Counted from the first letter of the stretch, positions 1-10,197 are shown. The stretch: DNA of 64,000 nucleotides from Polychytrium aggregatum (GCF_025602895.1 NW_026516224.1:372001-436000), one strand, 5' to 3'. The notes: generated from the letters alone by a model not told the origin. Numbers and translations: made by a program.

Positions 1-1398
1 CAGCTTGAAGCAACTGCGCCAGAGACGATCCTGGTTGTTGATGCCGTCCTCACCTTCTTCCTTGAGCTTGTCCCTGGTGAGTCTAAGACGATGTTCGGTG
101 TCAAGGAGTTGCCAGAGAGTGACCGTGTCAATCTTGACATACTTGGCCGTGGCAGTGCACAGAGGGACCATCGTGCACACGGCCGGAGGAGTGTCCAGAG
201 CGAGCTGCTTGAGTGCCCAGTTGATCCTGGCGGCCAGCTTGTTGATCTTGGACTTGGTGGTGCCGAGCTCCGACTTGGCCGTGGTGAACCTCTTGTCGTC
301 GGAGGGAATGCCTTGGGTAGTGAGCTCGTCCAGCTTGGCCTGGCGCTGCAGCTCGGTGACTCGGAGGGCGGGCATGTCACAGTCGATCCACTTGTGGACA
401 TTGTCGACCATCTTGTCTCGGGCGAGGATTCTCACATGGTGTGAGAGGCGATGGAGGGCCCGGAAGCGGTCCTGGTCGTTGCTGTACCGAAACTCGTCCA
501 GGACGTGGCCAAAGTCTGGATAGAGGAACTCGAGATCGGCCTTGGGTGGAGTCTGCCCTGGTTTCTCGAAGAGCTCGAGACAGGCCTCGATGGCGTCGTG
601 CTTATGCTTGTTGGCTGGGAAGACGGCAGCGCAGAAGCGGCGAAGGAGTCGCCAGTAGGCCAGGTTGAGGTGGGTGGTGCAGTTGGTGGCATAGGCATTG
701 ACAGCCAGTGTGAGAAGCTGACTGTGAGCACCATCAGGCAGACGAGGGGCCGGAGGCAGGTCTGTGTGCCGAGTGGTCTGGTAGTCGCGAAAGGAAGCGA
801 CCAGATGCTCGTTGTATTTCTCATTGTCCCCGGTCGGCGAGAGGGCATCGGCCTGGACGATCCTGAAGCATTGGCGGATGAAAGCAGGGGTGGACTTGGA
901 GATGACGGGGACGGGAATATCCTGCTCGATGCACCGGAGGATGTGCAGGTTGAGCAGCCTGGATGCCTCGAACTGGATCTGGGTCATGGCCTCGACGGTG
1001 GCCTGGATCTTGTCGCGGAGAGCGGGATTGAGACAACAGCCATCCATCGTCTGCTTGAAGCAGCTGAACTGAGGGGCGGATGACCTTCCATCCACGAGTG
1101 GGACGACAGAACTCTTGAGGGGCCGGTATTTGGGACATTTGCTGGTGTTGCTTCGCTCGTGGTCGGTACCGTCGCACTGGCGACATCGCTTGACAGGACC
1201 AGATGAGGGACCAGGCTCGGTGGGATCGACATCCATTGGATCTGCAGAAGCAGTGGTGGTGAGCGACGGAGCAACAGACGACCAAGCATGCGTGGGGTCA
1301 GAAGACGAACCAGAGACAGGCTCCGACTGTGACTTGGCTTTCTTGGGCCTGGGTGGCCGAGGCTGGCCATCACCGGTACCCTTGCGCTTCGGAGGCAT
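1..1398 (-). CDS. Fanzor RNA-guided nuclease (TnpB-like), copy 1, N-terminal 466 codons
   Basis: The ATG at 1398 starts the same MPPKRKGTGDGQ... protein as the complete copies at 10198 and 33518, and no stop was noticed before the window edge at codon 466. The N-terminus has a basic nuclear-localisation-like stretch (PPKRK...PKKAKSQ), followed by a C-x2-C-x4-H-x7-C zinc-knuckle-like motif around residues 65-85. The RuvC nuclease core would lie beyond position 1, so catalytic integrity cannot be judged. At the positions where copies 2 and 3 differ in the N-terminal half, this copy matches copy 3, while the neighbouring transposase matches copy 2. Fanzors cleave DNA guided by an element-encoded RNA and act in the nucleus (family knowledge). 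Confidence 0.8.
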   Translation of the reverse strand, partial: MPPKRKGTGDGQPRPPRPKKAKSQSEPVSGSSSDPTHAWSSVAPSLTTTASADPMDVDPTEPGPSSGPVKRCRQCDGTDHERSNTSKCPKYRPLKSSVVPLVDGRSSAPQFSCFKQTMDGCCLNPALRDKIQATVEAMTQIQFEASRLLNLHILRCIEQDIPVPVISKSTPAFIRQCFRIVQADALSPTGDNEKYNEHLVASFRDYQTTRHTDLPPAPRLPDGAHSQLLTLAVNAYATNCTTHLNLAYWRLLRRFCAAVFPANKHKHDAIEACLELFEKPGQTPPKADLEFLYPDFGHVLDEFRYSNDQDRFRALHRLSHHVRILARDKMVDNVHKWIDCDMPALRVTELQRQAKLDELTTQGIPSDDKRFTTAKSELGTTKSKINKLAARINWALKQLALDTPPAVCTMVPLCTATAKYVKIDTVTLWQLLDTEHRLRLTRDKLKEEGEDGINNQDRLWRSCFKL

Positions 1399-1526
1399 GG
1401 GAACAGAGGATGCTGGATGCCTGCCAGTGGTACTGGTCAGAGCAGAGACTTTTTTTATCGTACAATAGCGCGATGATCAGATCAAGGCGAGATGAGGGAA
1501 GAAAGCAGCAGGACGAAGGTGTGGCA

Positions 1527-1532
1527 TTTATA
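1527..1532 (-). promoter_or_regulatory. TATA box of Fanzor gene, copy 1
   Basis: A TATAAA on the minus strand lies about 130 bp upstream of the Fanzor ATG, within GGGTATAAATGCCACACC, which is identical in all three copies. Conservation between copies and the position between the two element genes support a promoter dedicated to Fanzor. Confidence 0.55.
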
Positions 1533-1645
1533 CCCGAGAGCAGGAGCCCGTCTGTGCGGGCTGGTTGGGGGGGTGACCCTGTTCAAAAATCGCCGAGAGG
1601 TTCAAGCCAGGGATGTGAACGCGAAAATGGCGGAGTTGACGTGAT

Positions 1646-2444
1646 TCACACCCAGAAGCGCATCGCTCGCTCAATCAGCCGTGGGAAGACATCTGGAAGC
1701 ACCCTCCGCACGGCAGACTCAAACAGGGTCACCATCCCGATCTTGAACCCCTCGGACGCATTCAGCGCTGCTGCCTTCCTGTACTGATGCTTCACAATCC
1801 CAAAGAAGTTCTCGATGGGATTGAAGTCGGGTGAAGCAGGTGGGGTGAAAATCACTGACCATCCTCGGCGCTCGATGCAGCACACCAGAGTGGTTGATGG
1901 CAAATGCAGCCGAGACAGACTTGTGTTTCATGTGATTGCGCTGGCGAAGCGGAGCACCCTTCGGTGAGTATCCGTAGAGAGGGAAAATGGATCTCCTGAT
2001 CCCTGTCTCGTCGACAAAAACGAATCGCCGCGGGTCGATGGAGCGGACCTGGTCCCTGAACTGTGCCACTCGCTCATCCAGTCGCTTGGACTTGTAGAGG
2101 TGTGTTGCCCTCTTGTGTGAGAGACCTGCTCGGTGGATGGCAGTGTGGCAGAGTGAGAGTGATACTTTCCTCTGGAGGATGGACTCGAGCTTGCATCGCA
2201 ACACAGGACCAGTCTGGAACGGGTCCTGTTCAATCAGGGTGCGAATGACTGGACATGCCTGCTCGAAGAAAGTGGATCTGCGAGCTGGGACCCGGGATGG
2301 GTCATCCAGCTTGCATCCTCGGTGCCATCGATGGATGGTGCTCTTGGATACACTGAATATGGAGGCGACCTTACGCAGGCTATGGATGAGGGCGTAGCAT
2401 CGCAATGCGGCGGTGCGAAAGTCGGATGTGTGGCGAATGGTCAT
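1646..2444 (-). pseudogene. DD34E Tc1/mariner transposase, copy 1, inactivated by internal deletion
   Basis: The reading frame starts at the ATG at 2444 and shows an N-terminal helix-turn-helix (VASIFSVSKSTIHRWHRG) and the first catalytic aspartate (FVDETGIRR). After GVLHR, a 134-bp deletion relative to copy 3 shifts the frame and removes the second catalytic aspartate. The C-terminal part with the glutamate (DFNPIENFFG) continues in another frame to 1646. The conceptual protein up to the frameshift is identical to that of copy 2, deletion included, so both descend from one deleted parent. The enzyme should be catalytically dead. Confidence 0.85.
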
Positions 2445-2529
2445 GGCCAGCACGCGATAACATTGGGTAACAAAATATTCGATGAATGGTCAAAATCCCG
2501 GGTGTCCCGTTTTTTATTGGATTGCGGGA

Positions 2530-4415
2530 TAAGCGGCGCTGGTGGGTGGAGTCTCTGCGTCTCTTTGACGGCCATGTCGAGATACCTGTTGGCAAATAGA
2601 CCGTACGTCGTCAGCGAGCCTTTCTGGTTGCTGGGCATCCGCCTGCTATCGGCTTACGTGAACTGCGAGAGCTGATCATAGCTTGGTTCCCCGTCGGGTC
2701 CAAGAATAGTGTCGATCTCCTTCTGCACGCGCTCGTAGACATGGCGATTCTTCATAAGCTCGACCAGTATAAAGGTGATCATGTTGGCCGTGGTCCTGGT
2801 CGAGGGATCGAGGCCGAGTGATTGTGGTCAGGATGTCATCGAAAGTGTGATATTGTCGAAAGTGTGATGTCAACTTGGCAGCGCCTTGCAAATGATAACC
2901 CACAGGGCCGGCACTATACTCACTCGTGTCCTGCAAGGAAGAAACCGTATATTTCGTCCAGGATTTCCTCCTCGGTGAATTTCTGTTGAGTGACGGTCGG
3001 ATCCAGTCAGTGGCTATAGCTGCGACACTGGAAGTGATTATCACCGAGCCGACCGGTCACAGCACAGATCCCGCTGCTCCACACATCCTTACAGCATCTC
3101 CTTCCAGACCCATCGATGTGAGGCGGTCGAGCAAATCTTGATGCTCGTGCAGAATTGACGAGCTGCGACGTTCCCGGAGCGTGTCTCTGGCGATATCTTT
3201 GACGAACTTGACATCCGCCTCGCAGGCCTTGACGCCGATGCCCATGACATCCCACAGCCACTCGGGGTACATGAATCGCTTGACGATGAGCTCGACGATG
3301 TGGCTGTAGGGCTTGAAGGCTTCCTCAAGGGCAGCCTTGTCATCCAGCCGACGGGTCATTCCGAGGTCCTTGGAGTAGATGACATAGCCGCTATCTCGCA
3401 GGCGAACCAAGCCAGCAATGGGGGTCAGGCACCGACAAGCCACTATCACTGCACCGTCTCTGCGTTGCGGCAGGATTAAGCAAGATGCGTCGACTCACAG
3501 GATATCGAGCACTGCCGCGTTGGCGACAAGGTGCAGATTGACCCGGGACGATGTCCCGAGCTTCTGGGAAGCACATCGGCGACTTGGTTTGCGCCTTCGG
3601 CCGTCGCTCTCAGTTGCGCGGGACCAAAGCATGGCTGAATGGCCTTTCGGTGCCGCTTCCAGAGATCCGCTTCGTAAATCAAAAACAAGGAATAGGAAGC
3701 GATTCCCCTGGCGATGGCGAGCAAACGCGGAGTATGCTCATGGGTGAGTTCCAGTTGATCGAAGGCGGCAAAGGGCTCGACCTGCATCGGACCATACGAC
3801 GGACCATACGACGGACAGTAGCGATATTGGGGAGGGTTCTTTGGGCATCCAAAGTCTCCTCGAGCACGGCGAGCAGCTACGCCTCGACCCCCGGCAAATG
3901 CGAACCTGTGAGTGTTGTGGAATCGAGGAGGCCGCGCAAAAGCGCACTGGTCGCCGCCCTTGAGGATTTCCTTGAATTCGTCGACTTCGGACACAGAGAT
4001 ATCGCGGAGACCCATGATGGATGCCTGGGTAACAGGGCCATGTTGTTCCACGAGATTGTAATAGAACATATGGAGAGTCTGCTCGGAGATGTGTCTGCGG
4101 CGAGCCGAGGACCGAGGTGGGTGTGAGTGGCGCTGGATAAGAGATACCAGGATCCGACCCAGAGCAACGGGAACGATGACGCCGGGGCGCTGCAGGTCGG
4201 CTTCGGAAATGGGACTCATACTTGCTCACGGTGAAGAACTCGCCGACGATGGGCCAGCCCTTGGGTCCAGGGATCTGGTTTCGCTGGGTGCCAGGTGGCT
4301 CCCGGACGAGGTAGATGCCCGAGACAACAAGCACCGAGGCAGCGATTGCCAGCTGGGTGCTGTGGCTTTGGGCGAAGGACATGGCATCCTCGGCAATGGT
4401 ACCGATGGTGAGCAT
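2530..4415 (-). pseudogene. Cytochrome P450 monooxygenase, interrupted by element copy 1
   Basis: Multi-exon P450 on the minus strand. Exon 1 (4415-4230) encodes an N-terminal membrane anchor (about residues 20-36) and the proline-rich hinge IPGPKGWPIVGEF, so the enzyme is ER-anchored. Exon 2 begins at about 4189. Further motifs in order are the C-helix LWKRHRKAIQPCF, the F-G region (3057-3449), the I-helix FFLAGHE|T with its codon split by an intron starting at 2923, the segment T-ANMITFILVELMKN, and the K-helix KETQR (ExxR) followed by HPPAPLIP near 2540. The coding sequence then runs into the transposon. The heme-binding cysteine loop is not in the window. Substrate cannot be inferred. Intron boundaries between 4189 and 3450 are unclear. 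Confidence 0.8.
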
Positions 4416-4490
4416 TGCTGAGACGGCAGAGGTATGGGGCGAGACAAACGACGGGACGAGCAGGCGGAGAGGACGACCAGGGTTGGTGGA

Positions 4491-4497
4491 ATATATA
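4491..4497 (-). promoter_or_regulatory. TATA-like box upstream of the P450
   Basis: An AT-only heptamer (TATATAT on the minus strand) lies about 75 bp upstream of the P450 ATG at 4415 in otherwise GC-rich DNA. Position fits a core promoter. Confidence 0.4.
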
Positions 4498-4592
4498 GAG
4501 ACATCGAGGCGGGCATGGGTCAGCGGGGCGGTGTTTTCCACTCTCTCCCCCGTCAGCGGGCGGACGGGTGGTTGAGGTCGTCGGACAGACAT

Positions 4593-6072
4593 CCTGGGCG
4601 GTGGGCATGGAGGGACAATACCTCATATCCGACCACCGCCTGATTTGGACCACTGTGAAGCTCACGAGGAGTGTGTACCCAAAAGCCGACAACTGACATT
4701 GGAACCTCAGACTCCTCGAGAACCCGGAGGTGTGGGAAACATACAAGAGCGCCATTGAGCGAGTCAGCGGCCTAGTCTTAAACGAGATGGAGAGGCTTCT
4801 CCAGCCCATCCACGATGGCACCGAGATACCCATCAGCCAGGCGTACGCACAGCTTGCCATGAACCAAGCATGGGAAGCCATCAAGAGCACAATCAACACG
4901 GTGGCAGAAAGCGTCCCGGGCCGATACTCGGCCAAGTCGGTGGCGAAGGCGTTCAAGACCTTCGTCCGGCCTATGCTCGACTATGGACTGACCCTCGAAG
5001 TGCTCACGAAACAGCCAGCCGTGATACTCAGACGTGTAAGTGTATTGTTGGTGTCGCTGTGCTGGATCATAAGAAACTCATGCTATGGAGCGATGCATCT
5101 CGGATGCGGACTCATCACCCTGCCCAACCGCCTCAAACAGCTGGCCCTCCAGAACCGAGCCGTCTGGGAAGACCGTCTGGACCACAACGACAAGATGGTC
5201 TCGCTGGTGCTGATATTCCCGCACCCAGCCCAGCCTGATGGATGCATCCCTCGGCTCCCAGTTCTACCTCGACGAGTACTGGCGGCAGCTGATCGTGCTG
5301 AAAGAGCAGTGCCAGCCGGACTACCCGATGAAGGAGCTGTTCAGGAATGGCTACTACCAGCTCCCAGGGCCACCAGTCAAGCTGCAGATCCACATCGATG
5401 ACGCGCAAGGCTTCGACAGGTCAAAGGAACTGACCTCGGCCCGCACCGTGACGAAGACCATGTCGGGACTGTGGGCCGAACGAGGGCCCAAGAGAGATCG
5501 ATACTATCACAACATGATGGTAAGATGGACCCTCGGTGCCTTCCCCGGACACCCGTATGGCCACTATCGGCTGTGTGTCTCCTGCACGAAGAGCCGAGGA
5601 GAGTTCGTCGCGATGTGCCGGACCCACACCCAGAGCTGCGTCGGAAGAGGCGGCTCGTGGCGACGGATAGTGGACGAGCTCAAGCTGCGGCACCCCGAGT
5701 GGCAAGAAAGCGGCCACGAAAAGGTCGGTCCGATCGATAAGCTCCTGGACCTGACGAACGTAGTGGGTTACTACGAGCTGGATGGCATGAGAATGTTCGA
5801 CTGGCAAGACCCGGATGTCCATCTCCTGTGGCGAACACTCCGAAGAGTGTTCAAGACGCTGGTCATCGCCAAGGCGGGGTGGAAACCCCCCAGGCGATAG
5901 GCGGCATGGTCGAAGCAGAGCGAGAGACGAGGGCATATAGCTCTCATCGAACGCAAACTGCCCATTAGGCCAATTAGGACTCGATTTTTCAATTTTTCTT
6001 TTTCCCAATGTACTGCTAGCGCCGACAAGGCCTTGATAGCTTTTAAGTGAAACAGACCCCTCACTTGGCTTC
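4593..6072 (+). mobile_element. LINE-type non-LTR retrotransposon fragment A, internally deleted
   Basis: Plus-strand remnant of a LINE. It begins inside the apurinic-type endonuclease domain and ends in a 3' untranslated tail (about 5901-6072) containing T/A-rich and CACTTGGCTTC sequence. The left boundary is approximate, chosen where the P450 promoter gives way to endonuclease coding. The 3' end meets an inverted second LINE fragment across a 22-bp loop. Confidence 0.65.
4607..5900 (+). pseudogene. LINE endonuclease/reverse transcriptase polyprotein, remnants
   Basis: The first residues give YLISDHRLIWTTV, the SDH catalytic motif at the end of an EEP endonuclease domain. An in-frame TGA at 4694 interrupts the following linker (LRLLENPEVWETYKSAIERV). 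The linker runs directly into KTFVRPMLDYGL, which in LINEs lies just after the reverse transcriptase core. The fingers and palm domain, including the YxDD motif, are therefore missing. A frameshift near 5220-5240 moves the reading to the frame starting MDASLGSQFY, which ends at 5900 (KAGWKPPRR). The family resemblance is by motif only. Non-functional. Confidence 0.65.
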
Positions 6073-6227
6073 AGTATGTGTTCTGGTGGAAGTGGAAGCC
6101 AAGTGAGGGGTCTGTTTCACTTAAAAGCTATCAAGGCCTTGTCGGCGCTAGCAGTACATTGGGAAAAAGAAAAATTGAAAAATCGAGTCCTAATTGGCCT
6201 AATGGGCAGTCTGCGTCCGATGAGAGC
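5940..6227. repeat. Near-perfect palindrome joining two LINE 3' ends
   Basis: The left arm (about 5940-6072) and right arm (6095 to about 6227) are inverted copies, separated by a 22-bp loop (6073-6094). The innermost part, including CACTTGGCTTC and its complement and the GCTAGCAGTACATTGGG block, is essentially perfect. Outside the arms the similarity continues at lower identity as LINE coding sequence. Confidence 0.85.
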
Positions 6228-7010
6228 CATAATCCTTCATCTCTCGCTCTGCTTCAGCCGTGTCGCCTATCGCCTGGGGGGGTTTGCCCGCTTGGCGATG
6301 ATCAGCGTCTTGAACACTCTTCGGAGAGTTCGCCACAGGGTATGGATATCTGGGTCTTGCCAGTTGAATCTTCTCATGCCATCCAGCTCGTAGTAGCCAA
6401 CTACGTTCGTCAGGTCCAGGAGCTTATCGATCGGACCGACCTTTTCGTGGCCGCTTTCTTGCCACTCGGGGTGCCGCAGCTTGAGTTCGTCTACCGTCCG
6501 TTGCCGCGAACCGCCTCTTCCGACGCAGCTCTGGGTGTGGCTTCAACACATCGCAACGAACTCTCCTTGATCCGTCGTGCAGGTGACACAGTCGATAGTG
6601 GCCATACAGGCGCCTAGGAAAGATACCCAATATCTATCGTACCATCATGGTGTGGTAGTATCGATCTCTCTTGGGCCCTCGCTCGGCCCATATTCTTGGC
6701 ATGGTCGCCCTCACAGTGTGGGTCAGAGTCAGTTCCTTCGTTCGGTAGAAGCTTTGTGCATCTTCAACGTGGATCGGCATCTTGATAGATGGCCTGGGGA
6801 TCTCGTAGTGACCGTCCCTGAACAGCTTCTTCATCGGGTAGTCTGGATAACGCTGCTCTTTCAGCAGCACTAATTGGCTCCAGCGTGTGTCCTGATAGAA
6901 CTGGGAGTCAAGGGATGCATCCATCAGGCTGGACCGGATGCGATAGCATCTCAGTTCCAACGAGGCTATTTTGTCATTGTGGTTCAGACGGTCTTACCAG
7001 ACGGCTCGAT
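6095..7010 (-). pseudogene. LINE fragment B, 5'-truncated C-terminal coding region
   Basis: Read on the minus strand, this encodes a diverged version of the C-terminal part of fragment A. Matching stretches include DRL(N/D)HNDK, MDASL(D/G)SQFY, PDYPMK(K/E)LF, WAERGPKRDRYYH and YGHYRLC. A stop replaces the Glu codon in the VW-E-DRL segment, and the frame shifts near 6630. Homology to fragment A fades at about 7010, so it is 5'-truncated as is typical for LINE insertions. No complete domain remains. Confidence 0.65.
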
Positions 7011-8413
7011 GCTAGAGAATCACTCCAGAGCTTTATCTGAGCCATCGAACCAGTGGATGCTTTCTCGGGCTTTCTTTGTTTGCATGGCTCCAAGTGTTAG
7101 GCTGGTGCAACCGTGTTGTTCGGGGAGGGGGAGCAGCAGCTTTTTTTCTGACTCTCTCGGTCTCCCCCCCCCGCTGCACTCGCGCCGCCTTGAAGATGAA
7201 TTCGGTCGAGCTCGAGAACCCAAGTCCTTCCTTGATGAATGTCTTGAGGGCCACGGTCGAAGATGCTGGGGCACCGGAGCTGGATCTCGGGGACTTGTTT
7301 GGCAAACAGATAGGCCGAGGTGGCTGTCATCTTGAACACTTGGCACTTCACAGTGTGCCGGAGCTCAGGGATGATTGTCTTCCGGAGCCTGGGGAACATC
7401 TCCTCAACCACGGTGTTGAGCGGGGACTTGAGCTCATCAATGGAGCTAGCTGATTGCTGTGCTACCCTGAGGAGGCCCCTTGGGGTCTTGGCCCGGCCGC
7501 GGGGAGATTCGCGAGATTCCAAGATCTCTGCGGCGCGGTAGTTGAGATCTCGGGTAGACAGCGCGCCTCGAGCCCGGCCCAGTTCGGACCTTCTCTCTCC
7601 AAGGCTTGGAGGAGTGGCCGAGGTAGGCGGGCGAGGTGGACTGGTCCTGGGTACAGGCTTCGATCAGGCCTTTGAGGTCGATGGCTTCGGTTGGAGGTTG
7701 GTCGGCATCTGCGGGAGGGGCGTCCTCTTGGGCCAGGTTTGCCTCCCGGCCCAATCTTCATTCGGCGCGGCGAGTCTTGAAGTCTCTCTGTTCATCAGAG
7801 GTGCTCAGGCCTTGTTCCTTGCACGCCTGTTGAGGGCTCGCCATCAGCGCTTCCAGTCTTGGGGGAGGGGGAGACAGATGGCGAGTGGCTGTCTCTTGGG
7901 ATTCGCGCCTCGGGGGGAGAGGGCACTGCGAGAGTCGCCTCTGGCATGGCTCGGTTAGCGAGCCGGTCGGGTGGGTCTGGGACCGGTCCCTCTCAGCGAG
8001 GAAGGGGTGCTGGGAGGAGGTGTGAGGTTTCCTGCCTCGGCCGGCTCTCGAGATTCCCGAAAAATCGAGATCAGGCGAGAGCGGCGGGATCCGCGCATTG
8101 CCGGTGCCCTCGGGCCGATGTGTTGCTCCAATGCGGCCAGCCACCCACAACCCAACAACATCACCCCGCAGCCCAACAACATCACCCCGCTCGCACCCTT
8201 GCGTTGATTCGGGGTCGAAGCCGCTGGGGATCTCGTTGATGCTGCTGCCCAAGGCCCAGCCAACCACGCAGCCAGACCGTCGTGGGTTCGGTGGCGGTCG
8301 TGGGCAGATCCTCCCGCAGCCAACCCCAGCAACCCATTTTTTCGTCCAAAAAACCTTGGCACCTCAACAATCGCCCCTCTTCAAGACGCACATCCCTGCT
8401 CGTCTTCCTGCAC
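7011..8413. other. No clear gene; degenerate minus-strand open frames upstream of the UGT gene
   Basis: Several overlapping minus-strand frames (7097-7522, 7446-7761, 7758-8267) can be chained only by assuming frameshifts. They give a Gln/Ser/Pro-rich, charged protein with no recognisable domain, possibly a decayed gene or a LINE first ORF. A short direct repeat AACAACATCACCCCGCAGCCC occurs at 8154-8190. The last 150 bp presumably hold the promoter of the glycosyltransferase gene at 8414. Confidence 0.4.
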
Positions 8414-9151
8414 ATGCGCTTCAAGATCGACTCTCGCTGGCTGTCGGCTGCACTGGCCGTTCTCGTTGGGCTGCTCGTCGCCGTCCGAGCGGACCGCCTT
8501 CACAACCCTGGTCTGGGTTTCGGACCAAAGAGCGTCGTGATCCTCACTCCCCCGGCCATGCCAATCCCTTGGTCAATCTCGCCTTCGAGCTGGCCAGCCG
8601 TGGCCACCATGTTACCGTTGTCACGACCACTCGCTACAACGTCCCTGAGTATGCTCAGAACTCGACGATTCGCTTCCACACCTTCCAAGAGCCTCCCTCG
8701 TTCAGCGACAACATGGCCATGATCTCCAATCTCATCTCCCAGTCGTCGGACATGATCTCGAACGTCCTCAACACCGTCAAAGCGGTCCGCATGTTGGTCG
8801 AGACTTTGGGCTCCAGACCGCCATTCTGGAGCAAGGATTGGCGCTTGCAGAGTCTGGCCCAGTCGATCTCATCATCGGCGATGGTTTTGTCGGCCTTGTG
8901 AGTGCTACCGGCGCGATCATCATCATTGAATGCCCATGTGTGAGCTAGGTTGCAGGCGGGTGGCTGGGTTGCAACGAATCGATCCTGACGAGCTTCTGGT
9001 CTTTTGTCTGTTCCCAGGCAGCCGATGTGCTCAGCGAGCTCATCGGCGTTCCCTGCGTCATGCATTACAGGCAATCCAATAAAAAACGGGACACCCGGGA
9101 TTTTGACCATTCATCGAATATTTTGTTACCCAATGTTATCGCGTGCTGGCC

Positions 9152-9950
9152 ATGACCATTCGCCACACATCCGACTTTCGCACCGCCGCATTGCGATGCT
9201 ACGCCCTCATCCATAGCCTGCGTAAGGTCGCCTCCATATTCAGTGTATCCAAGAGCACCATCCATCGATGGCACCGAGGATGCAAGCTGGATGACCCATC
9301 CCGGGTCCCAGCTCGCAGATCCACTTTCTTCGAGCAGGCATGTCCAGTCATTCGCACCCTGATTGAACAGGACCCGTTCCAGACTGGTCCTGTGTTGCGA
9401 TGCAAGCTCGAGTCCATCCTCCAGAGGAAAGTATCACTCTCACTCTGCCACACTGCCATCCACCGAGCAGGTCTCTCACACAAGAGGGCAACACACCTCT
9501 ACAAGTCCAAGCGACTGGATGAGCGAGTGGCACAGTTCAGGGACCAGGTCCGCTCCATCGACCCGCGGCGATTCGTTTTTGTCGACGAGACAGGGATCAG
9601 GAGATCCATTTTCCCTCTCTACGGATACTCACCGAAGGGTGCTCCGCTTCGCCAGCGCAATCACATGAAACACAAGTCTGTCTCGGCTGCATTTGCCATC
9701 AACCACTCTGGTGTGCTGCATCGAGCGCCGAGGATGGTCAGTGATTTTCACCCCACCTGCTTCACCCGACTTCAATCCCATCGAGAACTTCTTTGGGATT
9801 GTGAAGCATCAGTACAGGAAGGCAGCAGCGCTGAATGCGTCCGAGGGGTTCAAGATCGGGATGGTGACCCTGTTTGAGTCTGCCGTGCGGAGGGTGCTTC
9901 CAGATGTCTTCCCACGGCTGATTGAGCGAGCGATGCGCTTCTGGGTGTGA
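9152..9950 (+). pseudogene. DD34E Tc1/mariner transposase, copy 2, inactivated by 134-bp deletion
   Basis: The ATG at 9152 opens the helix-turn-helix and first-aspartate half. After GVLHR at about 9724 the frame is lost. The final portion (RGWSVIFTPP...DFNPIENFFG...RAMRFWV) is readable in the third frame to the stop at 9950. Comparison with copy 3 shows that exactly the 134 bp between two CTGCATCG octamers is missing, including the catalytic Asp of VVMDNVSMHK. Any movement of this copy would need transposase supplied in trans. Confidence 0.9.
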
Positions 9951-10063
9951 ATCACGTCAACTCCGCCATTTTCGCGTTCACATCCCTGGCTTGAACCTCT
10001 CGGCGATTTTTGAACAGGGTCACTTCCCCAACCAGCCCGCGCAGACGGGCTCCTGCTCTCGGG

Positions 10064-10069
10064 TATAAA
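10064..10069 (+). promoter_or_regulatory. TATA box of Fanzor gene, copy 2
   Basis: TATAAA inside CTCTCGGGTATAAATGCCAC, 134 bp before the ATG. The block is conserved in all three element copies and separates the two element genes, implying independent transcription of Fanzor. Confidence 0.55.
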
Positions 10070-10197
10070 TGCCACACCTTCGTCCTGCTGCTTTCTTCCC
10101 TCATCTCGCCTTGATCTGATCATTCGCGCTATTGCACGATAAAAAAGTCTCTGCTCTGACCAGTACCACTGGCAGGCATCCAGCATCCTCTGCCCCC

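Larger units (their letters stand above)
1..2529 (-). mobile_element. Tc1/mariner-Fanzor composite element, copy 1 (truncated by window edge)
   Basis: This is the 5' two thirds of a composite DNA transposon read on the minus strand: left terminus near 2525-2529, broken DD34E transposase, then a Fanzor gene that runs off position 1. The left end carries the same ACGGGACA core and GCAATCCAATA stretch as the copies at 9068 and 32251. The outermost bases differ (TA-TCCC-GCAATCC here, TA-CAG-GCAATCC in the others), so the exact edge at the TA at 2530-2531 is uncertain. The insertion lies inside a cytochrome P450 gene on the same strand, just after its K-helix motif. The right end and the 3' part of the P450 lie outside the window. 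Confidence 0.85.

Noticed and set aside
7097-8267. Intact minus-strand gene between LINE B and UGT
   Set aside because: Blocks need several frameshifts to join and no family was recognised.
9152-9950. Bacterial IS630 contamination
   Set aside because: The IS630/Tc1 superfamily resemblance is real, but TA insertion into an intron-containing gene and linkage to Fanzor show a resident eukaryotic element.
10132-10197. Upstream 22-codon extension of Fanzor copy 2
   Set aside because: The extension starts at TTG; the first ATG after the TATA box is at 10198 and is conserved in all copies.
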